Source of the DNA: Planctomycetaceae bacterium
Lineage (GTDB): Bacteria; Planctomycetota; Planctomycetia; Planctomycetales; Planctomycetaceae
Direction of reading: 5' to 3'
Length of the DNA stretch: 64,000 nt
Assembly (NCBI GenBank): GCA_021732415.1
Contig: JAKFVC010000077.1
Location: forward strand, 1-64,000
In this document: one piece after another, positions 30,603-40,195 of the stretch
How the letters are laid out: the number at the start of each line of letters is the position of its first letter
Position numbering within the stretch: the first letter of the stretch is position 1
Position numbers and translations under genes: made by a program
The notes under the pieces: generated by a model
Database searches by the model: none
The model's input: the letters and a program-made list of their open reading frames with translations, nothing else
Told to the model about the DNA's origin: nothing

Positions 30603-30974
30603 GGAAACCTCTCCGGCCAGAGGGCGCTGCCGGACATGGCCGAACTGAATTGAAGTGAACGACTGGCGGGGTGCCACGATTGTCACTATTAACCGCGTTT
30701 TGTCGAGACGAACTATGCCCAGCAAGACGTCCTATTTAGTAATATTCGAGATCTCGACCGGCAGATTCTGCCGATCGCCGCCCATTCATTATCGATCCGC
30801 TCCGGCTTACGGGGTTGTAATGCTCCTCACTTAGTCCTGCGCCGTACGGTGCGTCGTCATATCGTTCCCGTGGCATTACGCCAAGCCTCGCGGCCATCAA
30901 AGAAAGCAACCGCCCCCGGAAATCCAGGGGCAGTTGGCAGATCGTCCGTCAGAAACTCTTACGAGCATCTGGTA

Positions 30975-32078
30975 TTAGTAAGCGGGCCAACATTTCCGGC
31001 CCTTGCAGCACCAGGGTGCCGGGGGGGGAGGAGGGGGATTGATCGGAGCAATCCAGACGTTGCGGAAGACGACCGGAGCTCCCTGGTCTTGCAACTCCAA
31101 CGGCAACAAGATCGGAGTCTCTTCCGGACCGGTACCCGTCGGGCCGTCCACTTCAACGTTATCCTGGACCTTGACGCCGTTGTGCTCGACGGTGATCAAA
31201 GCGTTTTCGATTTTCTTGCCCCGCGAGTTAAAAATCGGACCTTGATACTTGATGTCATAGGTCTGCCAGGTCAACGGCGGGAACGCCATGTTGAGATCGG
31301 GCTTCTTGTACTTGAAGATCGAACCCATTTCATCTTCGGCGCCGGCCAGTCCGAACGAGTCCATGATCTGGATTTCCTGCCGGCCGTTTAGGTAAACACC
31401 GCTGTTCGCACGAGCCTGACCGCGAGCATTCGGCATGAACGGGACGCGGAACTCGACGTGCAGGATGAAGTCGTTATACAAGTGACTCGTCTTGGTGCCA
31501 GCCACCAGTAGTCCCTCATCCGTGAGCTTGGCATTTTGCCAGCACAGCGTGCCGATATTTTCCAGAGGTTGATCTTCCGAAGGGGCCGTTCCACCGAACA
31601 GCAAAGCCCCTGCGGTGGCCGGAGCGGAACCCATTGTGGGACTGACGCGATGAACGCGTTCGAGCTCACCCAGGGAGATGTCGCCGGCTTGGAACTTGAT
31701 CGTGGCCCGTTTGCCCATGCCTTGAATGAAGACGGAGTATGGACCGCCTTGCAGAGTCAGCTTGCGGCCTTCGCGTTCGCCGATCAAGCGAATCCGGGCG
31801 AAACCATTCCAGCCGTCGCCCGGCAGTCCGCCAATCAGCAACTGGCCTTGGAACCGGCCGCCACCCATCGAAACAACTTGCAGGCCAAACACGCCCGAGG
31901 AAAACTTGCTCAACTGAGCCGTTCCCTTGAACTCGCCCTGCAGATCAAAATCCTGATCTTTGCCATCCGGATCCATCAGTGTGTACTTAGGATCGGTATT
32001 GTCGGCCAGTGCCACTCCTATGGAGAAGCAGGCCATGCTGATTGCCAGCAACCATCGAAATTGACATCGCAACATCAT
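30975..32078 (-). CDS. Secreted DUF1080 protein with a proline/cysteine tail
   Basis: The 367-residue product is a paralogue of the protein at 4508-5497. It has a signal peptide (WLLAISMACFSIGVALA), an N-terminal module (FDLQGEFKGTAQ, GGLPGDGWNG), and the DUF1080 domain (ILHVEFRVPFMP, GVYLNGRQEIQIMDSFG, PLELQDQGAPVVFRNVWIAP). A run of seven prolines and a CCKGRKC tail follow. The family cleaves 3-keto-glycosides in characterised cases; the substrate here is unknown. The tail could anchor or crosslink the protein at the surface. The ATG at 32078 has GGGAG six bases upstream, better than the longer frame. Confidence 0.88.
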   Translation of the reverse strand: MMLRCQFRWLLAISMACFSIGVALADNTDPKYTLMDPDGKDQDFDLQGEFKGTAQLSKFSSGVFGLQVVSMGGGRFQGQLLIGGLPGDGWNGFARIRLIGEREGRKLTLQGGPYSVFIQGMGKRATIKFQAGDISLGELERVHRVSPTMGSAPATAGALLFGGTAPSEDQPLENIGTLCWQNAKLTDEGLLVAGTKTSHLYNDFILHVEFRVPFMPNARGQARANSGVYLNGRQEIQIMDSFGLAGAEDEMGSIFKYKKPDLNMAFPPLTWQTYDIKYQGPIFNSRGKKIENALITVEHNGVKVQDNVEVDGPTGTGPEETPILLPLELQDQGAPVVFRNVWIAPINPPPPPPAPWCCKGRKCWPAY

Positions 32079-32296
32079 AACAGGCTCCCAAGACTCGCAA
32101 TAATCACACTCTCTGTTGTTCATTGTGCGCTGCAGGCCACCCTTCGCAAGCAGAATTCGCGACGCGAGCGGGGGATAGTGGGCCCGGATGAGTCAAAATC
32201 CGCACCCCGTGCCTAATTGAGGCATTTTGACCTCTCTTCCGACGATAGGCAATATGTCCGTCAAATTGGAGAGAATCGCTACAACCCGCGCAAGTA

Positions 32297-32624
32297 TCGT
32301 GGGACGGGTCTCCAGGCCCGTCCGTGTTCCGCAACAATCGAATTGATAAAGATCAGATCCTCGCGAGCTTCTCGCAGCGCAGGGATCCTATTGTTAAGCG
32401 AGTTCCGAGTGCTTCAATAAACCCAATTCGGGTGCCACTGGCTGTGCCAGTGCATTGCCGGATAGAGAACCGAAAGACCACCGGCACTGGCCGAGCCAGT
32501 GGCACCCGAATTCAGGCGTATTGAAGCGTTCCCAGTTCGCTCTACCAATTGACGCCGTGCGCTGCGCTACGTTCGCGAGGGATCAAACAGGTTTCGCGTC
32601 GGATGTTACAGGCTCAGACGGGTC
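32297..32624. repeat. Two-layer palindromic element (family C), copy 1
   Basis: An inner palindrome (32425-32512) has arms AATTCGGGTGCCACTGGC and GCCAGTGGCACCCGAATT. Outside it, CCTCGCGAG and CGCAGCGCAG segments pair imperfectly with ATGC-rich sequence to its right. The left end carries the small hairpin GGGACGGGTCTCCAGGCCCG, which also occurs at 51774-51881. A second copy of the two inner layers is at 47887-48230. No gene lies in this gap. Confidence 0.8.
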
Positions 32625-32651
32625 GAAGATCCTTTCCCGCGATCGCCGGCA

Positions 32652-35237
32652 CTACTTGGGCCTTGGCGCACCCTGTTGGGTTGCCGACTCCGGCCTCATA
32701 CCTGACTTGCCACTGGACTCAATCGTCGTGGTGCGAGACGACGATGGCTGCCGGGTCAATGATTGCGAATTCTGCTTCGCAGTGTTCTGCTTCGAAAAAT
32801 ACCTGGCCAGCCAGGGTGGTTCCTGCTCAACGCGCTGCAGCTGATTGTTTTCAATCCGGAACACCCCGCGTCCCGTGACTTGCTGCCGTGACACGGCGAC
32901 TTTCAGTTGCTGCGGATTCCGCCGATAGTTGAATCGAGAATTCTCCGCATCGACCGGGGGCGCCAGGTCTGGTCCCAGCAGATCAACCTGGTCGCCGGGC
33001 GGAACATTCAGCATCAGTTCGCCCGCCTGCAAGCGGACTTCGGTCGGCTTCAACAGCAAGACCTCAGAGCCCGGCCCCACGACCAGATCGGCATCGTTGG
33101 CCAGCCGCGCCCACACCACGTTGGAGGGATCCGCGTCCGTCTTGAGCACGCCCCCCGGATGCAGTTCACTCTGAACCTCCACCTGACGGCGAACGAATCC
33201 ATATTCACCCAACCGGTTGCTGACACCATATTGAGAAGTGTTCGCCGCCATGCCGAGCTTCACCGCTGGCTGACCGTACTGCGACGCCAGGCCTTGATTA
33301 GCAGTCGTATCCGCCAAATCCGCCGTTCGCTTTTCCTGAATCTGACCTTTCGCGAGTTGCTTCTTCTCCTCACCACTCGTTGGTTCGCCCGCCGGTGATT
33401 GCCGTTCCATCAGCTCCGTTTCCAGATCACCAAAGGACTGCTTTGGGGTGCCGGAACCGACGCCCGCCTTACCAGATTTCCGGTTCGATTCAGAAGCTCC
33501 GGCCGAACGTCCCATTAAGGTTTTCGAATCGGCGACGGCTGCATTTTGAGCCACCTTAAGCTGTCCCAAGTTCCCTTGCGGTGCCCCAGTTTGCAGGGCT
33601 GCCTTCTGGCCGACAGCCTGCCCTGGTTTGGCAACTTCCGCCTTGGCCGCTTCCGCCACGTCGGACTGCGAAAGACCTTCGTTGCGAGACATCCTACGGG
33701 CGACTGCCGCACCCGCCGCAGCAGGTGCGGTCGGTGGAGTTGGCGCCGCATCTTTGGCGGCCAGGTCGAGCTCGTTGCGGTCCGTAGCGAGCTTCTTGGC
33801 AGACACCCCGGCCGGCAGGCCTCCTCCGCCTCCCATCCCACCTGGAGATTTCGACCCTTTCATCCGCCCTTGTCCCGCAATCCCACCCTGTCCGACAACT
33901 CCGGCGAGAGCATCCGCTTTTGAATCTCCATCGCGCGCTTTATCGGCCCCCGCTTCACCCTGGGGTAATCCCAGACCTCCGAGGCCTCCTCGGCCTCCCG
34001 GCGGTCCCTGCGGCAACGCTGACGGCATCTTCGGCGTGGCCGCCGTATAGGCTTTCGCTACCATTGCTCGCTTCTGCTTCAGCTGTTCGATGCGTTTCTC
34101 AACTTGCGGCTCGGCCAACAACTTCTCACTCTCAACAGGTGCGGCAGAAGCTGCCGCTTCAGGTCCGGTTTCCTGGTAAGCATCTAGTGTATTACTCCGC
34201 AGTTGGCGCGTATTGTAAGCCAATCCATTTGCGGCTCGATTCCGCAGTTCCGTGATTTCTGCTGGAAGAGCGATCCCATCGACGGCCTGATTCATCGCCG
34301 GCAACGGAGTCAAATCATCCACGACCGCCTGTCCCTGGACGTCCTCCACCATCGCAATCTGTTCGCTGGGTTCGGCCATCGGATCGATCTGAAAGCGGTC
34401 GATCGGAATGGTCGAATTCACCGATTTGACGTCTGCGTTTGCCTTGAATTTCGAATTTCCGTTGGCGTCCAGAACTTCAGAATTGATCGCCAGCAACGTA
34501 TTGTTATCCGCGTTGACGGTGGCGTTGACCGTCAAAGTCTGTCCCGCATGTTCCTTATCAGGTGCCTGATAGTTGTAGACCAGCACCGGTCGGCCGTTCT
34601 GAGTCAACTTCGTCTCCGGACGTTGTTTCATCAAGGACGACTGCACGGCCGGGTCATTCAAATTCAAGCCGGCCATCAGCCTGTCTTCCACGAACGTCGG
34701 CGCAATCGTCTCTTCTTCTAAAGGGGACGGATGAACGGAGTTATTACCGCGATTCACGAAGTACGTCGAAATGCCATCCGATACTTCCGCATTGCCGCTC
34801 GCATAGTCGCGGCGCCAATGTAATGCGGCATCATCTCCCCGAACGAACAGCAGTGTGTTCGAGCCGGCACCATTTTGGAATTCGATCTCATAAGAGGAAG
34901 CACGCTTCAGATTATCCAGCGCGACGCCTAACTCGATACCACGCGACGGAAACAGGGCAGGGGACAACATACCGACAAACAACAAGGCGGCCACCGACGA
35001 GAAAATGGCAACCCGCAACGCACGCAGGCGACGACGTCCGACAGCAGGATTCGGCGGCGGGTCGTTGGACTTGCGGGCCGCTCGGGGTTGCGCCGGCCTG
35101 GCCGCCAGGAAGGCTGCGGTCGATGTCTCTTTTAACTGCCGCAGGAATTCCGGATCGGGCGCGGAAGGGCCCCGATCCAGCGACCGCAGCAGTCGCTCGA
35201 AACGCATTTCATCGGAAGTCAGATCGTTACGACGCAT
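32652..35237 (-). CDS. Long FecR-like membrane protein, putative anti-sigma factor
   Basis: The 861-residue product overlaps the end of the ECF sigma gene by 11 bases and has AGGGAA upstream, so the two are translationally coupled. A cytoplasmic N-terminal part of about 70 residues precedes one membrane helix (LRVAIFSSVAALLFVGMLSPAL). A LolA-like beta region follows (YEIEFQNGAGSNTLLFVRGD). The middle is a long low-complexity region with Gly-rich and Ala/Gln/Lys-rich segments. The end is a FecR-like domain (VWARLANDADLVVGPGSEV, RLQAGELMLNVPPG). The short cytoplasmic part may hold the sigma factor. Its size, several times that of a usual anti-sigma factor, is unusual. Confidence 0.75.
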   Translation of the reverse strand: MRRNDLTSDEMRFERLLRSLDRGPSAPDPEFLRQLKETSTAAFLAARPAQPRAARKSNDPPPNPAVGRRRLRALRVAIFSSVAALLFVGMLSPALFPSRGIELGVALDNLKRASSYEIEFQNGAGSNTLLFVRGDDAALHWRRDYASGNAEVSDGISTYFVNRGNNSVHPSPLEEETIAPTFVEDRLMAGLNLNDPAVQSSLMKQRPETKLTQNGRPVLVYNYQAPDKEHAGQTLTVNATVNADNNTLLAINSEVLDANGNSKFKANADVKSVNSTIPIDRFQIDPMAEPSEQIAMVEDVQGQAVVDDLTPLPAMNQAVDGIALPAEITELRNRAANGLAYNTRQLRSNTLDAYQETGPEAAASAAPVESEKLLAEPQVEKRIEQLKQKRAMVAKAYTAATPKMPSALPQGPPGGRGGLGGLGLPQGEAGADKARDGDSKADALAGVVGQGGIAGQGRMKGSKSPGGMGGGGGLPAGVSAKKLATDRNELDLAAKDAAPTPPTAPAAAGAAVARRMSRNEGLSQSDVAEAAKAEVAKPGQAVGQKAALQTGAPQGNLGQLKVAQNAAVADSKTLMGRSAGASESNRKSGKAGVGSGTPKQSFGDLETELMERQSPAGEPTSGEEKKQLAKGQIQEKRTADLADTTANQGLASQYGQPAVKLGMAANTSQYGVSNRLGEYGFVRRQVEVQSELHPGGVLKTDADPSNVVWARLANDADLVVGPGSEVLLLKPTEVRLQAGELMLNVPPGDQVDLLGPDLAPPVDAENSRFNYRRNPQQLKVAVSRQQVTGRGVFRIENNQLQRVEQEPPWLARYFSKQNTAKQNSQSLTRQPSSSRTTTIESSGKSGMRPESATQQGAPRPK

Positions 35238-35865
35238 GGTGTTCCCTGGCCGGCGCGCTTTCAGCAACGCAACCTTTGCTTAAGAAGACCTCCTTGAGGG
35301 CTCGCCGAGCGCGGGCCAATTTTGAGCGAATCGCCACTTCCGTGGTCTCTTCCATTCGTGCCAAATCCTCCACGGAGATCTCATCGAGATACCGTGCGGT
35401 CAATAAGTTTTCGTAATCGGCGGGTAGTTCGGTCAGAGCGGCTCGAACCAGCGTAGCAATTTCGGCTGTTTCGAGTTCTTCTTCGGGGGGTTGTTCTGTC
35501 TTGTCTGCCTGGTCCTGCAACCAGCCGGCATCAATTTTCCAATCGGCCTCGACGAGTGCTGTCATCGCTCGTCGCAACCGTGAATGTCGTCCTTCGCGGC
35601 GGTAGTGCAGCGCGACTTGTCGCCGGGCAATCCCCAGCAGCCAGTAGCCCAGTGTGCCGCGATCTGATTGGTAGGTATGGACTGAATGGGCCGCCGCGAG
35701 GAATGTTTCCTGCACGACGTCCGGAATTTCTGACGAATACGGCCCCATCGCCCGCGCCACCACCCGCCAGACCGTCTCGGCAAATGCGTCATGGCACGCG
35801 CGCCAGGCGTCCGCTTGCCCGTCCAGCAGGCCGCGCACGATCTCACGCTCGCGTTCCTCATCCAT
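35227..35865 (-). CDS. ECF-type RNA polymerase sigma factor
   Basis: The 212-residue product has sigma region 2 (IPDVVQETFLAAAHSVHTY, RGTLGYWLLGIARRQ) and region 4 (LTELPADYENLLTARYLDE, RSKLARARRALKEVF), separated by an acidic linker. It lacks regions 1 and 3, as usual for extracytoplasmic function sigma factors. It should direct transcription of a regulon in response to an envelope or extracellular signal passed through the coupled membrane protein. The stop codon lies inside the start of that gene. No matching promoter in the window was identified. Confidence 0.93.
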   Translation of the reverse strand: MDEEREREIVRGLLDGQADAWRACHDAFAETVWRVVARAMGPYSSEIPDVVQETFLAAAHSVHTYQSDRGTLGYWLLGIARRQVALHYRREGRHSRLRRAMTALVEADWKIDAGWLQDQADKTEQPPEEELETAEIATLVRAALTELPADYENLLTARYLDEISVEDLARMEETTEVAIRSKLARARRALKEVFLSKGCVAESAPAREHHAS

Positions 35866-37040
35866 TCCGGAGACTTTCGTTCGGACGATTGACGTTTCCT
35901 GCTGACTGCTCGCCCTGGTCCGTGCTAAGGATCATACCTCACAGCACTTACCAAACCAAATCGGTCAGCCCACTACGTCGTTCCAAGCCGTCGAAACCCT
36001 CGAAACGGAGAGCACACCGCTCCACCATCTCCAGTTGCTTTCTCTGATGTAGAATCCGATCTCGCCCCACCCAGTCCGGCTATCGGAAATCGAATCTATT
36101 AAGATTTGCGCGATCCACGGCGAGTGTGTCGCGACCAAGTGCCGCCGCGCGAAAACTCGCGCCATCTTTGAAATCTTCGCCCATCCGCTAAGGCGCCTCT
36201 GCACTCACCCCGGGGCAAGACAAATCGCCTGTAGGATGGCCGCCCCGGCCGTCACCCAGTCTACTCGCATCCGATAAAAGGCGCGCCATCTTTGAAATCT
36301 TTGCTTTTCACCCTGAAGTGCGCAATCAAGACGAGTCACAGAATTATCTCACGCAAAGGCGCCAAGGCGCAAAGAGGCAGACATGTCTTTCACCCTTCAC
36401 TTCATAACTTTGCGCCTTGGCGCCTTTGCGTGAGAAGATTCTGTCCCCAGAGCGTCACTCACTCTCGACGTCGGGCGGCGATGAACTCGACGGCCGGGGC
36501 GGCCATCCTACATGCGGTCGCTTTGCAACAGCGCGATATCCCCGCACCAATCGCTACCCTCGCTACGACTGCCAACCGACCCCCATACCACCCCTTTTAT
36601 TTACTCAAAAAGGTCCAGATCAATTTGCCTAGACACCGATAGACTACCTGCGTTCGCTAAATCTTCCTCTGAGTCCTACGGTGCCAAACGGCAACTTGAA
36701 CAGCGAGTTTCCCTGCAGTCGAGCTCATTTGATCGACTCCCTGTTGTTCTCGATTGCCAAACAGCATCAATTATGGATCTGGAGCTGAGTGAGTCTGCAC
36801 GGAGGAAACCATCACACCACGAAGTAATTTGTGGTTGCTGAGACTTGAAACATCTGTCGACTTCAATTCCGCCCAATTCGGGATGGCAACTGAATCCAGG
36901 TCGACGGTTGTGGGGCAGGGATGTGTTCAAGATCGGCAGCAGAATGAAGAGGGCGAAGCCTGATGATTGCCTGAGTTATTGAGAAAATTTCGGGCAAATT
37001 CTTCCGTGTTAAACAATTTCCAGAAGACGTTAGGTCCCAC
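35866..37040. other. Gene-free region of 1.2 kb between the two sigma factor genes
   Basis: No complete gene is seen. It holds the nested palindrome at 36231-36511 and a 19-bp direct repeat (CGCCATCTTTGAAATCTT at about 36170 and 36285). On the minus strand near 36100-36140 a short frame reads ATHSPWIAQIL. This resembles the ATHSP motif of AAA/ABC-type ATPases and may be a remnant. The 400 bases before the sigma gene at 37041 are otherwise featureless. Confidence 0.5.
36231..36511. repeat. Nested palindromic element
   Basis: A perfect 23-bp outer pair starts GTAGGATGGCCGCCCCGG (36231-36253 with 36489-36511). In its loop lies a different palindrome (36339-36374 with 36408-36443) built on CACGCAAAGGCGCCAAGGCG. 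The inner one is related to the palindrome at 44199-44292. Confidence 0.88.
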
Positions 37041-37877
37041 ATGAATAAGCCCCATCGCCGCCCCTCCGCATCCGCCCAGAATCCTCTGGAAACGTACCTG
37101 CGAGAGATCAACGAAACGGCGCTCCTGACCGCAAACCAGGAGAAGGAGCTCTCGTATCGTATTGCCGATTCCGACAAAGAGGCCCGCGACCAGATGGTCC
37201 GCGCCAACCTCCGCCTGGTCGTCAACATCGCCCGCGCCTATTCTGGTAAAGGATTGCCCCTGCAGGATCTGATTGAAGAAGGCAACCTGGGTCTGTTGCG
37301 AGCGGTCGAAGGTTTCGATCCCGGGATGAATACCCGCTTCAGCACCTATGCCAGCTACTGGATCAAGCAGTCGATCAAGCGGGCGTTGGTGAACTCGGCG
37401 AAGACGATTCGGATCCCGGCCTACATGGTCGAATTGCTGACGAAATGGCGCCGCGCCACGGCCGTCCTGCAAGACCGATTGAAACGAGCTCCCACGACCG
37501 ATGAAGTCGCCACCGAACTGGGCCTGCCGCAGAAGAAGCTGAGCATCGTCAAGAAGGCGATTCAGCTTTACAACTCGACACCCCAGACCGAACAGCCCGA
37601 TTCCGGCTGGTCACTCGGCGATCTGGTCGCCGACGAGCGCACCAAGGATCCGGAAACGGAGATGATCGAGGGAGACAATCTCAAGCATGTCTTCGAGATG
37701 CTCGAGAAGATGGACGAGCGCGAAGCGACGATCCTGCGGATGCGATTCGGCCTGGACGATTCCGAGCCCAAGACGCTGAAGGAAATCGGCGAGACGCTCG
37801 GCCTGACCCGGGAACGAGTCCGCCAGATCGAAGCCGAAGCACTGAGCCGCCTCAATCAAGGGCTGAATGGCAGGTAG
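37041..37877 (+). CDS. Sigma-70 family RNA polymerase sigma factor (RpoD/SigA type)
   Basis: The 278-residue product has region 1.2 (NPLETYLREINETALLT), region 2 (NLRLVVNIARAYSGKGL, DLIEEGNLGLLRAVEGFD, FSTYASYWIKQSIKRA), region 3 (RIPAYMVELLTKWRRA) and region 4 (ILRMRFGLDDSEPKTLKEIG, LTRERVRQIEAEALSRL). It lacks region 1.1 and the long insert of primary sigma factors, so it is more likely a group 2 alternative factor than the housekeeping one, though this is not certain. TTAGG precedes the ATG. A palindromic element starts 13 bases after its stop. Confidence 0.93.
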   Translation: MNKPHRRPSASAQNPLETYLREINETALLTANQEKELSYRIADSDKEARDQMVRANLRLVVNIARAYSGKGLPLQDLIEEGNLGLLRAVEGFDPGMNTRFSTYASYWIKQSIKRALVNSAKTIRIPAYMVELLTKWRRATAVLQDRLKRAPTTDEVATELGLPQKKLSIVKKAIQLYNSTPQTEQPDSGWSLGDLVADERTKDPETEMIEGDNLKHVFEMLEKMDEREATILRMRFGLDDSEPKTLKEIGETLGLTRERVRQIEAEALSRLNQGLNGR

Positions 37878-37889
37878 TATCGGCAAAAC

Positions 37890-38264
37890 TTGGACTGCGG
37901 TGATTCATCACCGCTTTCCAATTCTCCTCGACATTGAATGGTCTGCACGCTGGTAAGAATGAAAGCGACGATGAATTGTCGCCCTGAGCGAGAGAATTCA
38001 GAAAAAGATTTTGGAACACTAATCTTCACTAATAACCACTAATTCGGAAGAATTCAGATCTAATTGGATTATAGATCCACACATTCCAGTTTCTTAATTA
38101 GTGTTAATTAGCGTAGATTAGTGTTCCAAAAAAAACTTTTCCAATTCGGCCCTGGATTGTAGGTTAGGCGGTGGTGTTCATCACCGCTTTCCCATTCTCC
38201 TCAACGTCGAATGACCAGCACGCTTGCAAAAATGGAAAGCGGCAATGAATCGCCGCAGTCCAAA
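37890..38264. repeat. Large nested palindromic element with family D arms
   Basis: The outer arms TTGGACTGCGGTGATTCATC (37890-37909) and its counterpart in 38234-38264 match family D. The sequence TTTCCCATTCTCCTCAACG beside the right arm recurs beside the left arm with small changes. In the centre is an AT-rich palindrome based on GGAACACTAATCTTCAC and its complement (about 38017-38131). It fills the gap between the sigma gene and the convergent lipoprotein gene, ending four bases from that stop. Confidence 0.8.
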
Positions 38265-38267
38265 TGG

Positions 38268-39209
38268 TCAGACCTTCGAGCGACCGGTGAACCCGGCCTG
38301 CTGCGTTTCTTCTCCGCCGATGTCGTGGACGGGACAGTTCGCAATTTCGGGCATTTCGAACTGTTTCGCCGACAGGGTGTCCGGATTCATTTCAATCCGG
38401 CCCATGGACAGCTTGAGCCCCATTTTGGCCTGGGGCCAAGCCAGTTCGACTTGATGGGGCAGCACCGGACCGGCCTTACCATCACGCTCGTGAACGCTCA
38501 TGTTGGCGAGCGCGATGATCCGGCCCGTCTTGTCCGTCAGGCTGTGGTCCACAATCACTCCGCTACACGTATCGACCGTCGATACCAATTCGACGCGCGT
38601 CCCATCGGGAGCCTTCCGTTTGCGGCGGAAAAAGACCCGCTTGGGATCGGTCGGGTGCTTTTCAAATTCGATTTCGTTTTCATCGATGGGAATGACTCCC
38701 AGTGCCTCGATCAACCAGTCGGGTTCAAACGGCATCGCCAGTTGCCGCTGAGCGACCGCCAGTCGTTCGTGACGGGCGGTCACAATCATCGGCTCTTTAT
38801 CATCCTTCATCCAGAACCAGAACCGCTCTTCGTTCGATCCCAGGTCAGCCACATTTCCAGTCGGCACAGTGGCAACCAGCCGGAAATTTCGCGGGCGTTC
38901 CACGGCGATACTCGCGGACAGCGAAGGCACGAGTCCCATCCAACCATGCGGTTTGATGGTGACGTCGTGGCAGCGCCAGGCGTTGATCTGGTCGATATTG
39001 CGGTTGAGATGAGCCACCAGATCGGTGTGCGACATGTCGCCAGCCAGCTCACACTTGCGCAAGCCAAATTTCGACGTGCAACCGATCAGAGAAGCGGAGA
39101 CCGCGCCTCCGACGGTCCGCAGGAAGGCGCGACGCGAAGTGGTGCTGCGCGTCGACGGCGCGTCCGTGCTTGTCGGACGGCCCCAATTCCAGAACCCGGC
39201 TTGAGTCAT
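38268..39209 (-). CDS. Tat-exported lipoprotein, LolA-like
   Basis: The 313-residue product has a twin-arginine signal (TSRRAFLRTVGGAVSA) followed by the lipobox SLIGC, so it should be exported folded and lipid-modified. The mature protein has ASIAVERPRNFRLVATV, LGSNEERFWFWMKDD and PFEPDWLIEALGVIP. This pattern resembles LolA-like lipoprotein-binding folds seen in planctomycete lipoproteins. A lipid- or lipoprotein-binding role in the envelope is possible but inferred. The ATG at 39209 has AAGGAGG eleven bases upstream. Confidence 0.78.
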   Translation of the reverse strand: MTQAGFWNWGRPTSTDAPSTRSTTSRRAFLRTVGGAVSASLIGCTSKFGLRKCELAGDMSHTDLVAHLNRNIDQINAWRCHDVTIKPHGWMGLVPSLSASIAVERPRNFRLVATVPTGNVADLGSNEERFWFWMKDDKEPMIVTARHERLAVAQRQLAMPFEPDWLIEALGVIPIDENEIEFEKHPTDPKRVFFRRKRKAPDGTRVELVSTVDTCSGVIVDHSLTDKTGRIIALANMSVHERDGKAGPVLPHQVELAWPQAKMGLKLSMGRIEMNPDTLSAKQFEMPEIANCPVHDIGGEETQQAGFTGRSKV

Positions 39210-39316
39210 GTGTTGTTCCCCCTCCTTGGGAATACAAGCTCGAAGCGCAAGCGAGTGCATTCTTCGCCATTGCTTTTTGAAGGTGTGCTGTCGACGCCTA
39301 TTAGCTTGTCGTATGT

Positions 39317-39498
39317 CAGCCCGGAGGGCTCGACGTAGGTAGCCAGAGGCGGAAGCCTCTGGAAAACGTCCAACGATCCTGGATGCGCCCCGGAGGGGCC
39401 GCCGAACTTCGCCGGCCCCTCCGGGGCGGAATTTCTGTGTGACTCGACAATTCCAGGGGCTTCCGCCCCTGGCTACCTACGTCGAGCCCTCCGGGCTG
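39317..39498. repeat. Large palindromic element
   Basis: The outer arms CAGCCCGGAGGGCTCGACG and CGTCGAGCCCTCCGGGCTG continue into GTAGGTAGCCAGAGGCGG and CCGCCCCTGGCTACCTAC. The centre is a further palindrome (GCCCCGGAGGGGCCG with CGGCCCCTCCGGGGC, 39387-39427). It is intergenic, between two minus-strand genes. Confidence 0.88.
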
Positions 39499-39559
39499 AA
39501 ATGCACACTTTCAAAACGTATGCTTCGGTCTTGTACTTCGATCTCTATCCCTATGCCCC

Positions 39560-40069
39560 CTACGCGGCTTCCTGCTCAAAGTTCCCCGCCTCCACTGCCA
39601 GATGCGCATTCAACGAATCCTGCAACTCTGCCACTTCTTCATCGGTCAGATGAAAGTTGCGGACTTCATAGGCACCCTCTCCCTGGGTCGCCGTGAATTG
39701 CAGGAACTCATCATCGCCGCTGCTGCGAGTTCCCTCTTCGCGCAGCCGCTTCTTGTGCATCAGCAGAATGGCCAGGATATATCGCAACTTTTCCTGCAGC
39801 GGATTGGCTTCCTCCGTGAGTTGATCAAAGTAATTCATCAACGCATCGGGATTCAGCAATCGCTTCTTCACATCAACCGGAGTCGGGACGGCGCATTGCC
39901 ACTGGGCCAGGGTCCCCTCTGGCGGTCCCTTCCAGCCTTCTTTCGAATAGTCGAGCCGTTTTAATTCGGTCCCGTCATCGACCACCACGGAAATACACTG
40001 CGACCCCGGAGCCAGCAGCTTGCCGGTCCCCGCGCAGGTTTTGCCCAGTGGTTTCAGGTGATATTCCAT
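39560..40069 (-). CDS. Conserved hypothetical protein
   Basis: The 169-residue product has no signal peptide or membrane segment. The N-terminal part has KTCAGTGKLLAPGSQCISVVVDD, with two cysteines that could bind a metal, followed by LDYSKEGWKGPPEG and a helical, charged C-terminal half (YILAILLMHKKRLREEG, FHLTDEEVAELQDSL). The family has no known function to my knowledge. AGGA lies before the ATG. It is downstream of the acyltransferase fusion gene on the opposite side of a small palindrome. Confidence 0.72.
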   Translation of the reverse strand: MEYHLKPLGKTCAGTGKLLAPGSQCISVVVDDGTELKRLDYSKEGWKGPPEGTLAQWQCAVPTPVDVKKRLLNPDALMNYFDQLTEEANPLQEKLRYILAILLMHKKRLREEGTRSSGDDEFLQFTATQGEGAYEVRNFHLTDEEVAELQDSLNAHLAVEAGNFEQEAA

Positions 40070-40195
40070 CCATGGATCCTGTCGAATGGGCGTGCTGCCA
40101 AGCGCAGTTTTCGCCGATCACGAACCGCCATTGTAAAAACGGTTCGCGGCGGGATGGTACCGTAAGGTGGAAACCGCCTCAAGAGGGGTTATTGC

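Noticed and set aside
38211-39338. Open frame of 375 residues opposite the Tat lipoprotein gene
   Set aside because: It overlaps a palindrome and a gene with a strong ribosome-binding site and lipobox; the shadow has neither.
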